Source: JBBDRV01 sp040905285 (GTDB lineage: Bacteria > Bacteroidota > Rhodothermia > Balneolales > Balneolaceae). From it: a stretch of 9,731 nucleotides of DNA. A program made the translations under genes and the position numbers. The stretch covers positions 1 through 9,731 of the forward strand of contig JBBDRV010000061.1 in NCBI GenBank assembly GCA_040905285.1. Reading direction: 5' to 3'. This document shows, one piece after another, positions 1 to 5,828 of this stretch (its first letter is position 1; each line of letters starts with the position of its first letter). Under the pieces are notes generated by a model. The model was not told the DNA's origin, ran no database searches, and saw only the letters and a program-made list of their open reading frames with translations.

Positions 1-735
1 CTTGTTACTGTATATGCCCTCTGACTCGAAAGTTCTGATCGCAGCCAGACGGGCTTCCCCTGTTTTCTTCAGCCGCATCCTTGACTGGGCTAAATACCAC
101 CAGCTTTTTTCCAATAAGTACGGCGATGTATCTTCCAGGCGGGTCACGTTTTCAAAAGCTTTGGAGGCCGATTCGAAACGGGACCGGTTGTAGAGTAAAA
201 TCCCGTAATTAAGATTGGCAGCAGCGCTCTGGACGGGTGACAGGTCCTGTGACAATATCCCGGCGAAAATCTCTTCCGCTTCCTCCGCACGGCCGGACAT
301 GGCTGATTCAAATCCTGCATTGATTTCAATATCCAGCTGGTCCCAGTTTTTATCAGCGGACCGGTAGACATCGATCGTCGCCATTTCTCCGGGTGGAATT
401 TCCGAAATCAGCTCTGGGTATCCCCCGACACCGTTTTCAACCGGCAGCATATAAAAAAACAGCAGTGCAGCGAAAAAGGCTGTAAACCCATATATCCAGC
501 TCGCATAAGCCGACAAGGCGGCCGGAAGCCTCACCGTACTCATTTCGGTCATACCGGACCCCCTGTCGCCATCCTGGTTTTTCAGGAAATACTGCCTTGC
601 TGCGGCTTCAATTTCAAACCACTGCAGATATTCGGGATTTCGCAGGAATTCTTCCCACAGCAGATCAACCTCCTTATCCGTAAGTTCCCCATTGAGGTAA
701 CGGTCTATCTGACGTACCATCTCGTAATCTCCCAT
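1..735 (-). CDS. Membrane-anchored TPR protein, probable partner of the adjacent sigma factor (partial, C-terminus off window)
   Basis: 245 codons are readable from an ATG at 735 to the window edge with no stop, so the C-terminus is missing. Residues 1-55 are a soluble acidic/aromatic segment (RYLNGELTDKEVDLLWEEFL, then NPEYLQWFEIEA) resembling the short N-terminal domains of membrane proteins encoded behind ECF sigma genes. Residues about 76-97 form one hydrophobic transmembrane helix. From about 130 on there are TPR-like helix pairs (AMSGRAEEAEEIFAGIL; GILLYNRSRFESASKAFENV; WWYLAQSRMRLKKTGEARLA), expected outside the cytoplasm if the N-terminus is inside. The gene follows the sigma factor on the same strand after 81 bases, so co-expression is likely. 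I infer that it senses or tethers and controls the sigma factor; no classical zinc-binding anti-sigma motif (HxxxCxxC) is visible. A second in-frame ATG at 720 is preceded by a GGGAG at good spacing and may be the real start. The reading frame and membrane/TPR layout are fairly sure; the role is an inference. Confidence 0.8.
   Translation of the reverse strand, partial: MGDYEMVRQIDRYLNGELTDKEVDLLWEEFLRNPEYLQWFEIEAAARQYFLKNQDGDRGSGMTEMSTVRLPAALSAYASWIYGFTAFFAALLFFYMLPVENGVGGYPELISEIPPGEMATIDVYRSADKNWDQLDIEINAGFESAMSGRAEEAEEIFAGILSQDLSPVQSAAANLNYGILLYNRSRFESASKAFENVTRLEDTSPYLLEKSWWYLAQSRMRLKKTGEARLAAIRTFESEGIYSNK
729..733 (-). promoter_or_regulatory. Shine-Dalgarno-like GGGAG favouring the downstream ATG at 720
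   Basis: On the minus strand GGGAG overlaps the first ATG (735) and lies 8 bases before a second in-frame ATG (720), which is ideal spacing for translation from 720. The encoded TPR protein may therefore begin five residues later, at MVRQIDRYL. The homology-like part of the N-terminus starts after both candidates, so the sequence alone cannot decide between them. Confidence 0.4.
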
Positions 736-816
736 AGCATTATCGATTCTGTAGAAGGTTTATAACTATATGCGTTTTGTCATATGATCCGGCCGGGCAT
801 GAATCCTTGCAAAAAT

Positions 817-1365
817 TTATAATTTTGATTCGATACATTTTTTAATCGTTTTAAAAATCCGGTGTTTGCGGGTCCAGGCGTTATTAACAGAAATGCCGAA
901 GTGGTCTGCTACTTCAGCAGCGCTTGAATCCGGATGACGCACCCAGTAACTGAAAAATTGACGCTTGTCACTCTTTAAAGATTCAATGCACTCTTCAAAT
1001 ATATGCTGCCGCTCCCGATCTATAATTTCGGACAGCTGGACAGCTTCCTGAACAGGCTCCTGCAACTGCCCGCCGACAGGTTCCGGCCTGAAGCCCTCTC
1101 TGCTTTTCAGATAATTGTGCCTGCATGTAATGATCATATAGGAAAGAAGACCTGACGGGTTCTCAATCCGGTTCTCTCTTATGGCTTTGATGACATAAAG
1201 AAACATCATTTGTACAGAATCCTCTGCATCCTCCCGGGAAGCATTCATACGTACCTTCAGCATGCGTATCAGGATCGGTGTTGCATTCGAAATCAACCGG
1301 TTAGCTGCCTCCTGATCTCCCTCTTGGATAGCCTTTACCAATGGAGCGTAATCCATTACGGTCAT
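817..1365 (-). CDS. ECF-like sigma-70 family RNA polymerase sigma factor
   Basis: A 182-residue protein with the two-domain layout of a small sigma factor, which binds core RNA polymerase and directs it to a limited promoter set. Region 2 spans about residues 8-90: an N-terminal helix with EGDQEAANRL, then SREDAEDSVQMMFLYVIKAI, matching the DAEDxxQxxFxxV signature, then NPSGLLSYMIITCRHNYLKS, matching the PxxWLxxIxxNxxxDxxR stretch in relaxed form. Region 4 spans about 120-178 and ends in a helix-turn-helix (AAEVADHFGISVNNAWTRKH). The linker at 90-115 is short and Gln/Glu-rich, with no region 1.1 or 3. The start at 1365 is the first ATG; a second ATG three codons later is possible. It lies 60 bases behind an unknown gene and 81 bases ahead of a membrane TPR gene, all on the same strand. 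Regulation by the TPR protein is inferred from context. The family call is secure; the regulon is unknown. Confidence 0.85.
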   Translation of the reverse strand: MTVMDYAPLVKAIQEGDQEAANRLISNATPILIRMLKVRMNASREDAEDSVQMMFLYVIKAIRENRIENPSGLLSYMIITCRHNYLKSREGFRPEPVGGQLQEPVQEAVQLSEIIDRERQHIFEECIESLKSDKRQFFSYWVRHPDSSAAEVADHFGISVNNAWTRKHRIFKTIKKCIESKL

Positions 1366-1399
1366 TTTAGCTTTTTTTGCAAGATATAATAATTCTGAT

Positions 1400-1417
1400 G
1401 TTCAGCAACTATTGAAC
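1400..1417. promoter_or_regulatory. Imperfect dyad GTTCA-N8-TGAAC before the sigma gene
   Basis: Five-base inverted arms GTTCA and TGAAC separated by 8 bases lie 35-52 bases upstream of the sigma factor start, inside the 60-base gap that follows the unknown gene. It could be an operator or part of an autoregulated promoter, but arms this short can occur by chance. AT-rich sequence (TATTATATC on the minus strand) follows between the dyad and the gene and could hold a -10 element; no well-spaced -35 was found. Confidence 0.2.
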
Positions 1418-1425
1418 AAAGAAAT

Positions 1426-1992
1426 CTAAAAAAGAGATGTTTGCTCATTCGGGTCGGAGCTTCCGGCGACGCTGTCATCCCCGGGCCCGGCATGTAAGCC
1501 TGACAGCATTTCAGGCACAAACCGCTTTCCGTAAATGCGCCGGCATATCCCCTGCAAAGCTTTTTCACCCAGGGGTGTTACAGACAGGAACCCGTTCTGA
1601 TCTTCGGACAGGAAGGCAAACTGTTTTAAATCGTTCACAATTAAATACGCCAGCTTGGGAATGGCTCCGCTGTTCTTTTCAACATATTCACGATGAGAGT
1701 AGTCATCAGAAGAAGCCAGTACCAGTCCCATGACGTTCAACTCGCTTTCCGTCAGGGGGTATCCGCCGGACCCGTTGGTGAGCAGGGAATCCCAGGTTTT
1801 CTGGCTGTAATAAAGGCCGAACCACCACTTTCCCTCTTTTAAAAGATTACGCGAGACCGAGCAGGCAAGATATTTGCCAGGAGCCGCCTGCCGGGGTTCT
1901 CCTCTCGACCGGTACATACTCACCATGGTTGCAAGATCCAGTTCATGGATATTGGGAGGATACTTGAAATGGTACTCGGATCTTTTTTCCAT
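1426..1992 (-). CDS. Unrecognised 188-residue protein with a possible C-terminal winged-helix segment
   Basis: I do not recognise this protein. It is soluble, with no signal peptide or membrane helix. The N-terminal half (about 1-75) is rich in aromatic and basic residues (YHFKYPPNIHELDL; EGKWWFGLYYSQKTW). Residues about 80-120 are helical. Residues about 110-155 (IPKLAYLIVNDLKQFAFL, then a turn, GFLSVTPLGEKALQGICRR) have the rhythm of the last helix and wing of a winged-helix DNA-binding domain, including the common TPLGEKAL ending. The last 25 residues are acidic and low-complexity (GPGDDSVAGSSDPNEQ) and probably disordered. The start at 1992 has no Shine-Dalgarno sequence but sits about 28 bases behind the expected start point of a perfect consensus promoter. 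It lies 80 bases after topA and 60 bases before the sigma gene, so it may lead the sigma/TPR transcript. That it is a real gene is well supported by its position and composition; a DNA-binding role is only a guess. Confidence 0.7.
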   Translation of the reverse strand: MEKRSEYHFKYPPNIHELDLATMVSMYRSRGEPRQAAPGKYLACSVSRNLLKEGKWWFGLYYSQKTWDSLLTNGSGGYPLTESELNVMGLVLASSDDYSHREYVEKNSGAIPKLAYLIVNDLKQFAFLSEDQNGFLSVTPLGEKALQGICRRIYGKRFVPEMLSGLHAGPGDDSVAGSSDPNEQTSLF

Positions 1993-2026
1993 GATGTACT
2001 GTACGAAGTGATATCAGCGAACAGCT

Positions 2027-2055
2027 ATTATACATGGTGCAGACCCTACTGTCAA
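2027..2055 (-). promoter_or_regulatory. Perfect sigma-70 consensus promoter, TTGACA-N17-TATAAT
   Basis: On the minus strand the -35 hexamer TTGACA (2050-2055) and the -10 hexamer TATAAT (2027-2032) are separated by exactly 17 bases. Both hexamers and the spacing match the consensus in full. The expected start point is near 2020, leaving a leader of about 28 bases before the unknown 188-residue protein. The promoter lies in the 80-base gap after topA and can drive the unknown gene and, by read-through, the sigma factor and TPR gene. A small GTAC-T-GTAC dyad (1996-2004) lies in the leader. Confidence 0.75.
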
Positions 2056-2072
2056 CCGTCCAGGCCTCCTGA

Positions 2073-4619
2073 TTATTTTTTTCCTTTTTCTGCTATGATT
2101 TCCACAGCCTGATCCAGAGTCACCTCTTCCGGTTTCACATTACCGGGCAGGGACACGTTCTTTTTCCCGTATTTCAGATAGGGGCCGTAGCGCCCGTCCA
2201 TAACCCTGATCTTGTTACTGTTCTCGGGATGCTCGCCCAGTTCCTTTATTTCAGAACTGCTTCTCTTCGTTTTTTTCTGTTTTAAAAGCTCAACTGCACG
2301 TGAAAGCTCAACCGTCAGCACATTATCATCTTTTGTCAGGGATTTGAATGTCCCGTCATGAAGTACGAAGGGACCATAGCGGCCCACCCCTGCCTTTACG
2401 TCCTTGCCGGTTTCCGGATGAGTGCCCAGTGTGCGGGGAAGTTCCAGCAGCTGCAGCGCCAGATCCATATCCACATCTTCAGGTTTCATGCCTTTCAGGA
2501 GAGATACACGTTTTGGTTTTTTATTTTCATCGGTCACTTCTCCCAATTGTACGTAAGGGCCGAACCTTCCCGTCAGCACAAATACGTCCTCACCTGTTTC
2601 CGGATGCTTGCCCAGTGATTCAGGACCTTTTTTCTCGGCATTTATCAATTCATTCAGTTTCGTGATCGTAATATCGCCGGGCGCGAGGCCGACCGGCAGA
2701 GAGGTGGAAATCTCCTCCTCATCCTTTTTCGTCTTTACATAAGGGCCAAACCGGCCGACATAGACACCAATGCCATTCAAGCCTTCAATTGGCAGCTCCA
2801 GTTTTCTGGCCTCCTGCGGGTCAATTTTGTCCTCCTGGCTTTCCACTTTCGACTTTAACCCCAGATCACCCTTGTAGTACTCCGAGAGATAGACAGCCGG
2901 ATCAAAGCCGCCCTGTGCTATCTGGTCCAGTTTATTCTCCATCTCGGATGTGAATTCGCTGTCTACCAGATCAGGAAAATGATTTTCCAGCAGTGCAGTC
3001 ACGGCAAACGCCGTGTACGTCGGTATCAGCGTTTTGCCGTCGGTGCTGACATAACCGCGATCCTGCACCGTGCTGATGATGCTGGCATATGTACTGGGCC
3101 GGCCGATACCCCGCTTTTCGAGCTCCTTGACAAGGGTCGCTTCAGTAAATCTTGCAGGTGGTTTTGTCTCATGGCTGATGGACTCCAGTTCATTCAGCTC
3201 TGTCTCATCTCCTTCAACCAGTTCCGGAAGCCTTATTTCCTGATTCTCAAGAGCTGACTCAGGATCATCACTGCCCTCGACATAGGCCCTGAAAAAGCCC
3301 GGGAAAAGAATTTTCTTTCCGCTTGCACGGAATTCCGCTTCTGTCCCCCCGGAACCGGCGGTGATTACGGCATTGGTAAACTCCAGTTCTGCTTCAGCCA
3401 TCTGCGTGGCAATGGTGCGCTTCCAGATCAGGTCATAGAGTTTAAACTGCTGGCCGGTAAGTCCCGCCTTTTCAGGATGAATAAATGAAGATCCGGCAGG
3501 CCTGATCGCTTCATGGGCCTCCTGGGCCGTCTTTGAACCGCTTGAATAGTTCCGGACACGTTCAAACAGGTAATCCTTTCCATACTGTTTCTCAACTTCA
3601 TTCCGGGCCGCATTTATAGCCTGGCCGGAAAGGTTGGTGGAGTCGGTACGCATGTATGTGATCAGCCCGTTCTCGTACAGCTTCTGTGCCACTCCCATCG
3701 CATTGCGGGCAGACATGCCGAGCTTCCTGTTGGCTTCCTGCTGCAGGGTCGAAGTTATAAACGGCGGGGAGGGATTTCTCTTCTGGGTTTTTACGTCGAT
3801 GGACGTAACCTTCCATTCAGCCTCATGAAGTTTGTCACGCAGGTCATTTGCCTTTTTTTCATCCAGCAGGACCACACTGTCGGGCTTCTTCAGTTTACCC
3901 GTGCTTTCATCAAAATCCTTTCCCGAAGCCAGGCGCATGCCATCCAGCCGGGAAAGCACAGCAGGAAAAATCTCCTTTTCACCTTTCTTATTCAGTGAAG
4001 CTTTAAGGTCAAAATACTTCCCGCTTCTGAATTTCATCCGTTCTCTTTCCCGCTCGACAAGGAAGGAAACGGCCACGGACTGAACCCGGCCTGCCGAAAG
4101 GCCCGGGGAAATCTTTTTCCAGAGAAGCGGGGAAATTGTATAGCCGGCAAGCCGGTCTATGATCCTGCGTGTTTCCTGTGCATGCACGAGATTCATATCA
4201 ATATCGCGATAATTTTCCATCGCCTTTATGATAGCCTCTTCGGTGATCTCACGGAACACCATACGTTTCACAGGAACTTTGGGCTTCAACACTTCAATCA
4301 GGTGCCAGGAGATGGCTTCTCCCTCGCGGTCTTCATCTGTTGCCAAAATGAGCTCATCACAATCTTTCAACAACTGTCTGAGTTTCTTCACCACCTTCTT
4401 CTTATCACCGGGGACTACATATATCGGCTCGAAATCTGTCTCAACATTGATACCCAGATTTGACCAGTCCTCTTTTTTATATTTGGCCGGTATTTCTTTG
4501 GCTGATGAAGGCAGGTCCCGTATGTGCCCCATCGACGAATCAACCTGAAATCCTTTCGGCAGGTATTTCTTAATGGTTTTGGTTTTGGTCGGTGACTCTA
4601 CAATGACTAATGATTTCAT
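2073..4619 (-). CDS. topA: DNA topoisomerase I (type IA), zinc-free C-terminus
   Basis: Relaxes negatively supercoiled DNA by cutting one strand and forming a 5'-phosphotyrosine link. The 848-residue protein opens with a Toprim domain (about 1-140): the catalytic Glu is E8 in VIVESPTKTKT, and the metal-binding D95-E-D97-R-E99 lies in ATDEDREGEA. The central topoisomerase domain follows (about 150-580), with the nucleophile Y322 in ITYMRTDSTNLS and the later GIGRPSTYASII motif. Instead of the tetracysteine zinc fingers of E. coli TopA there are four C-terminal repeats of about 62 residues, starting near 607, 669, 731 and 794, each with GR[FY]GP[YF] (at 622, 684, 746, 809). Only one cysteine was seen (KDCDEL), so no zinc finger is possible. 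The lysine-rich end (EKGKK) is typical. The ATG at 4619 is placed by the standard MKSLVIVESP beginning. It starts 17 bases after the peroxiredoxin stop and probably shares its promoter. Identification is firm. Confidence 0.98.
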   Translation of the reverse strand: MKSLVIVESPTKTKTIKKYLPKGFQVDSSMGHIRDLPSSAKEIPAKYKKEDWSNLGINVETDFEPIYVVPGDKKKVVKKLRQLLKDCDELILATDEDREGEAISWHLIEVLKPKVPVKRMVFREITEEAIIKAMENYRDIDMNLVHAQETRRIIDRLAGYTISPLLWKKISPGLSAGRVQSVAVSFLVERERERMKFRSGKYFDLKASLNKKGEKEIFPAVLSRLDGMRLASGKDFDESTGKLKKPDSVVLLDEKKANDLRDKLHEAEWKVTSIDVKTQKRNPSPPFITSTLQQEANRKLGMSARNAMGVAQKLYENGLITYMRTDSTNLSGQAINAARNEVEKQYGKDYLFERVRNYSSGSKTAQEAHEAIRPAGSSFIHPEKAGLTGQQFKLYDLIWKRTIATQMAEAELEFTNAVITAGSGGTEAEFRASGKKILFPGFFRAYVEGSDDPESALENQEIRLPELVEGDETELNELESISHETKPPARFTEATLVKELEKRGIGRPSTYASIISTVQDRGYVSTDGKTLIPTYTAFAVTALLENHFPDLVDSEFTSEMENKLDQIAQGGFDPAVYLSEYYKGDLGLKSKVESQEDKIDPQEARKLELPIEGLNGIGVYVGRFGPYVKTKKDEEEISTSLPVGLAPGDITITKLNELINAEKKGPESLGKHPETGEDVFVLTGRFGPYVQLGEVTDENKKPKRVSLLKGMKPEDVDMDLALQLLELPRTLGTHPETGKDVKAGVGRYGPFVLHDGTFKSLTKDDNVLTVELSRAVELLKQKKTKRSSSEIKELGEHPENSNKIRVMDGRYGPYLKYGKKNVSLPGNVKPEEVTLDQAVEIIAEKGKK
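2076..2801 (-). repeat. topA: Four tandem topoisomerase C-terminal repeats within topA
   Basis: At protein level topA ends in four units of about 62-63 residues (about 2801-2616, 2615-2430, 2429-2241, 2240-2076). Units 2-4 begin LG[KTE]HPE and all carry GR[FY]GP[YF][VL]. Unit 1 is diverged at its start (LELPIEGLNG) and keeps only the GRFGPYV core. This matches the topoisomerase I C-terminal repeat family, thought to bind single-stranded or duplex DNA and to set processivity. The repeats are not conserved at DNA level, so recombination between them is not expected. Confidence 0.85.
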
Positions 4620-4636
4620 AAACTTCTCGTCTCTTA

Positions 4637-5110
4637 CTACAGGTGATTGATCAGCTCTTTTAGTTCCTCTGCATGAGCCTTTGTATTAATCTTTTCAATA
4701 ACGCCGAGCACTGTGCCGTCTGTATCTATAACAAATGCCGAACGGGAGGGAGCATTAAATGTTTTACCGTACATCTTCTTTTCAATGACAGAGCCGGTCG
4801 CTTTTGCGAACCTGTACTCCGGATCCGAAGCAAGTATATAATTGATCCCCAGTTTGTCTGCATAATTTTTATGTGAACCACAGCTGTCCTTGCTGAGTGC
4901 GATTAGATTGTATCCTTTTTTATCAAACCAGTCCGCATGCGCTGCAAGGCTTCTGTTCTGGTTATCACAGCCTGAGGTATTATTACGCATATATACGGAT
5001 ACGATGGCAGGACGCCGGAGCAGTTCGGAAAACGTCTCTGTTTTTTCTTCCCCGTTTTTTACAATATCCAGTGAAAAGTCCGTGTCTATTCTGTCGCCTT
5101 TCTGAATCAT
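4637..5110 (-). CDS. Bcp/PrxQ-like peroxiredoxin with atypical active-site surroundings
   Basis: A 157-residue cytoplasmic thioredoxin-fold protein expected to reduce hydrogen peroxide or organic peroxides with thiols as electron donor. The peroxidatic cysteine is C48 in RNNTSGC, with the conserved Thr at 45, and the active-site Arg is R123 in PSRSAFVID. The strand motif ALSKDSCGSHKNYADKLG corresponds to the Bcp motif SxDSxxSHxxF. Two deviations are visible: the usual proline of PxxxTxxC is M41, and the residue five after C48, a resolving Cys in many Bcp proteins, is R53. The only other cysteine is C77, seven residues before the position used by PrxQ proteins with a helix-3 resolving cysteine. 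It may be a 1-Cys enzyme or use C77 in a different disulfide. The start at 5110 has AAAGG about 7 bases upstream. It lies 17 bases ahead of topA and 138 bases behind the Nudix gene. The family is secure; the subgroup is less so. Confidence 0.88.
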   Translation of the reverse strand: MIQKGDRIDTDFSLDIVKNGEEKTETFSELLRRPAIVSVYMRNNTSGCDNQNRSLAAHADWFDKKGYNLIALSKDSCGSHKNYADKLGINYILASDPEYRFAKATGSVIEKKMYGKTFNAPSRSAFVIDTDGTVLGVIEKINTKAHAEELKELINHL

Positions 5111-5143
5111 GGTTTACCTTTAGATTTAACCCGTTGAGACAAC

Positions 5144-5157
5144 CCAAACCAGTTTGG
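5144..5157. promoter_or_regulatory. Inverted repeat CCAAAC-CA-GTTTGG in the peroxiredoxin leader
   Basis: Perfect 6-base arms with a 2-base centre, 34 bases upstream of the peroxiredoxin start and downstream of its predicted promoter. It could be a repressor operator or a leader hairpin. A second short palindrome, GTCCGGAC (5186-5193), lies close to the predicted transcription start. The arms are short, so both may be chance. Confidence 0.22.
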
Positions 5158-5203
5158 CAAATCAAATCGTTCTTTTTTCAGGGCCGTCCGGACAAAGTGC
5201 AGG

Positions 5204-5233
5204 ATAATACACAATGGATGGCTAACAGGGCAA
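5204..5233 (-). promoter_or_regulatory. Putative sigma-70 promoter for peroxiredoxin-topA, TTGCCC-N18-TATTAT
   Basis: On the minus strand the -35 element TTGCCC (5228-5233, 4 of 6 consensus bases) and the -10 element TATTAT (5204-5209, 5 of 6) are separated by 18 bases, within the 138-base gap after the Nudix gene. The predicted start near 5197 gives a leader of about 87 bases. It would make the peroxiredoxin and topA independent of the Nudix gene. Confidence 0.5.
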
Positions 5234-5248
5234 CTCTCCTGAAAATAA

Positions 5249-5815
5249 TCATAAATTGCCTGAAGTGGACAGCAGAAATCTGGTGACGGCAGCCAGGACA
5301 ATGGCGTGGTGAACGGTTCCGTCCCTGATACAATCATAAAACCGGCCGGGCTCCATCAGATGGACGCCTATATCTTCAAACTCACCCGTATCCGGACTGC
5401 CTGTCTTCCTGCACTCTGTAGCCAGGAAGAGGTGGGTGTAGTTATTCATAATAGCGGGATTGGCGCTCGTTTTGCCCAGGTAGGACCAGGAGCCGGCTGT
5501 ATGGCCGGTCTCCTCCCTCAGCTCCCGCTCTGCAGATGTGCGGGGATGCTCGCCCGGATCGACTATCCCGCCGGGTATTTCAAGGGTTACGTCACCGGTG
5601 CCGTGCCGGTACTGCTCCACAAGAATGATCCGTCCGTCTGCAGTAAAGGCCATTATATTGATCCACTCGGGAGCTTTCAATACATAGAATTTACCGGCGT
5701 CAGAATTTTTTTCAGGTGCCGCTTCTTTTTCGTGCAGATCGAAAACCGGAGTTCCGTATACTTTTTTATCTTTCAGTAAGCACCATTTCCTTTTGCGAAA
5801 AATAAATTCACTCAT
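5249..5815 (-). CDS. Nudix hydrolase, ADP-ribose pyrophosphatase type
   Basis: A 188-residue cytoplasmic Nudix enzyme, most likely cleaving ADP-ribose (or a related nucleoside diphosphate sugar) to AMP and ribose 5-phosphate with Mg2+. The Nudix box GX5EX7REUXEEXGU is complete: G83, E89, R97-E98, E101-E102, G104, with His (H105) at the last, usually hydrophobic, position. Upstream are EQYRHGTGDVTLEIPGG, matching the E-Q-Y-R...E-[IL]-P-[AG]-G run of ADP-ribose pyrophosphatases, and WINIMAFTADGRIILV, the strands before it. About 15 residues after the box is P120 (TSANPAIMNN), where ADP-ribose enzymes carry a proline. The N-terminus (KWCLLKDKKVYGTPVFDLHEK) matches the family's first strands, supporting the ATG at 5815. 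It is divergent from amn with 13 bases between start codons and shows no Shine-Dalgarno sequence. The exact substrate is an inference from subfamily features. Confidence 0.88.
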   Translation of the reverse strand: MSEFIFRKRKWCLLKDKKVYGTPVFDLHEKEAAPEKNSDAGKFYVLKAPEWINIMAFTADGRIILVEQYRHGTGDVTLEIPGGIVDPGEHPRTSAERELREETGHTAGSWSYLGKTSANPAIMNNYTHLFLATECRKTGSPDTGEFEDIGVHLMEPGRFYDCIRDGTVHHAIVLAAVTRFLLSTSGNL

Positions 5816-5828
5816 TGTTTATCAGCTT

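Noticed and set aside
736..816. CCGGCCGG palindrome and imperfect GGATTCATG/GGATCATATG repeat in the sigma-TPR gap
   Set aside because: Too short and imperfect to separate from chance; no promoter of acceptable spacing was found there.
1362..1568. 68-codon cysteine-containing minus-strand frame overlapping the unknown gene and the sigma start
   Set aside because: It is an out-of-frame shadow; the 188-residue frame has a better start, a promoter and protein-like composition.
2033..2075. Possible topA terminator (CAGG-AGG-CCTG near the stop)
   Set aside because: Only a 4-base stem with no following T-run, and it merges into the -35 region of the next promoter.
4897..5286. 129-codon plus-strand open frame across the peroxiredoxin start and upstream gap
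   Set aside because: It overlaps the peroxiredoxin antisense and the putative promoter, and has no recognisable domain.
5107..5337. 76-codon minus-strand frame across the Nudix-peroxiredoxin gap, considered as an extra small gene
   Set aside because: It overlaps the Nudix C-terminus in another frame and ends within the peroxiredoxin start; the gap is better explained as a promoter and leader.
5306..5779. Long plus-strand open frame (157 codons) opposite the Nudix gene
   Set aside because: It is the antisense of a gene with a full Nudix box, its translation is unlike any known fold, and it has no ribosome binding site.
5793..5828. TTG at 5793 as the amn start
   Set aside because: It would overlap the Nudix coding region, and the twelve added residues show no family resemblance; the ATG at 5829 is simpler.
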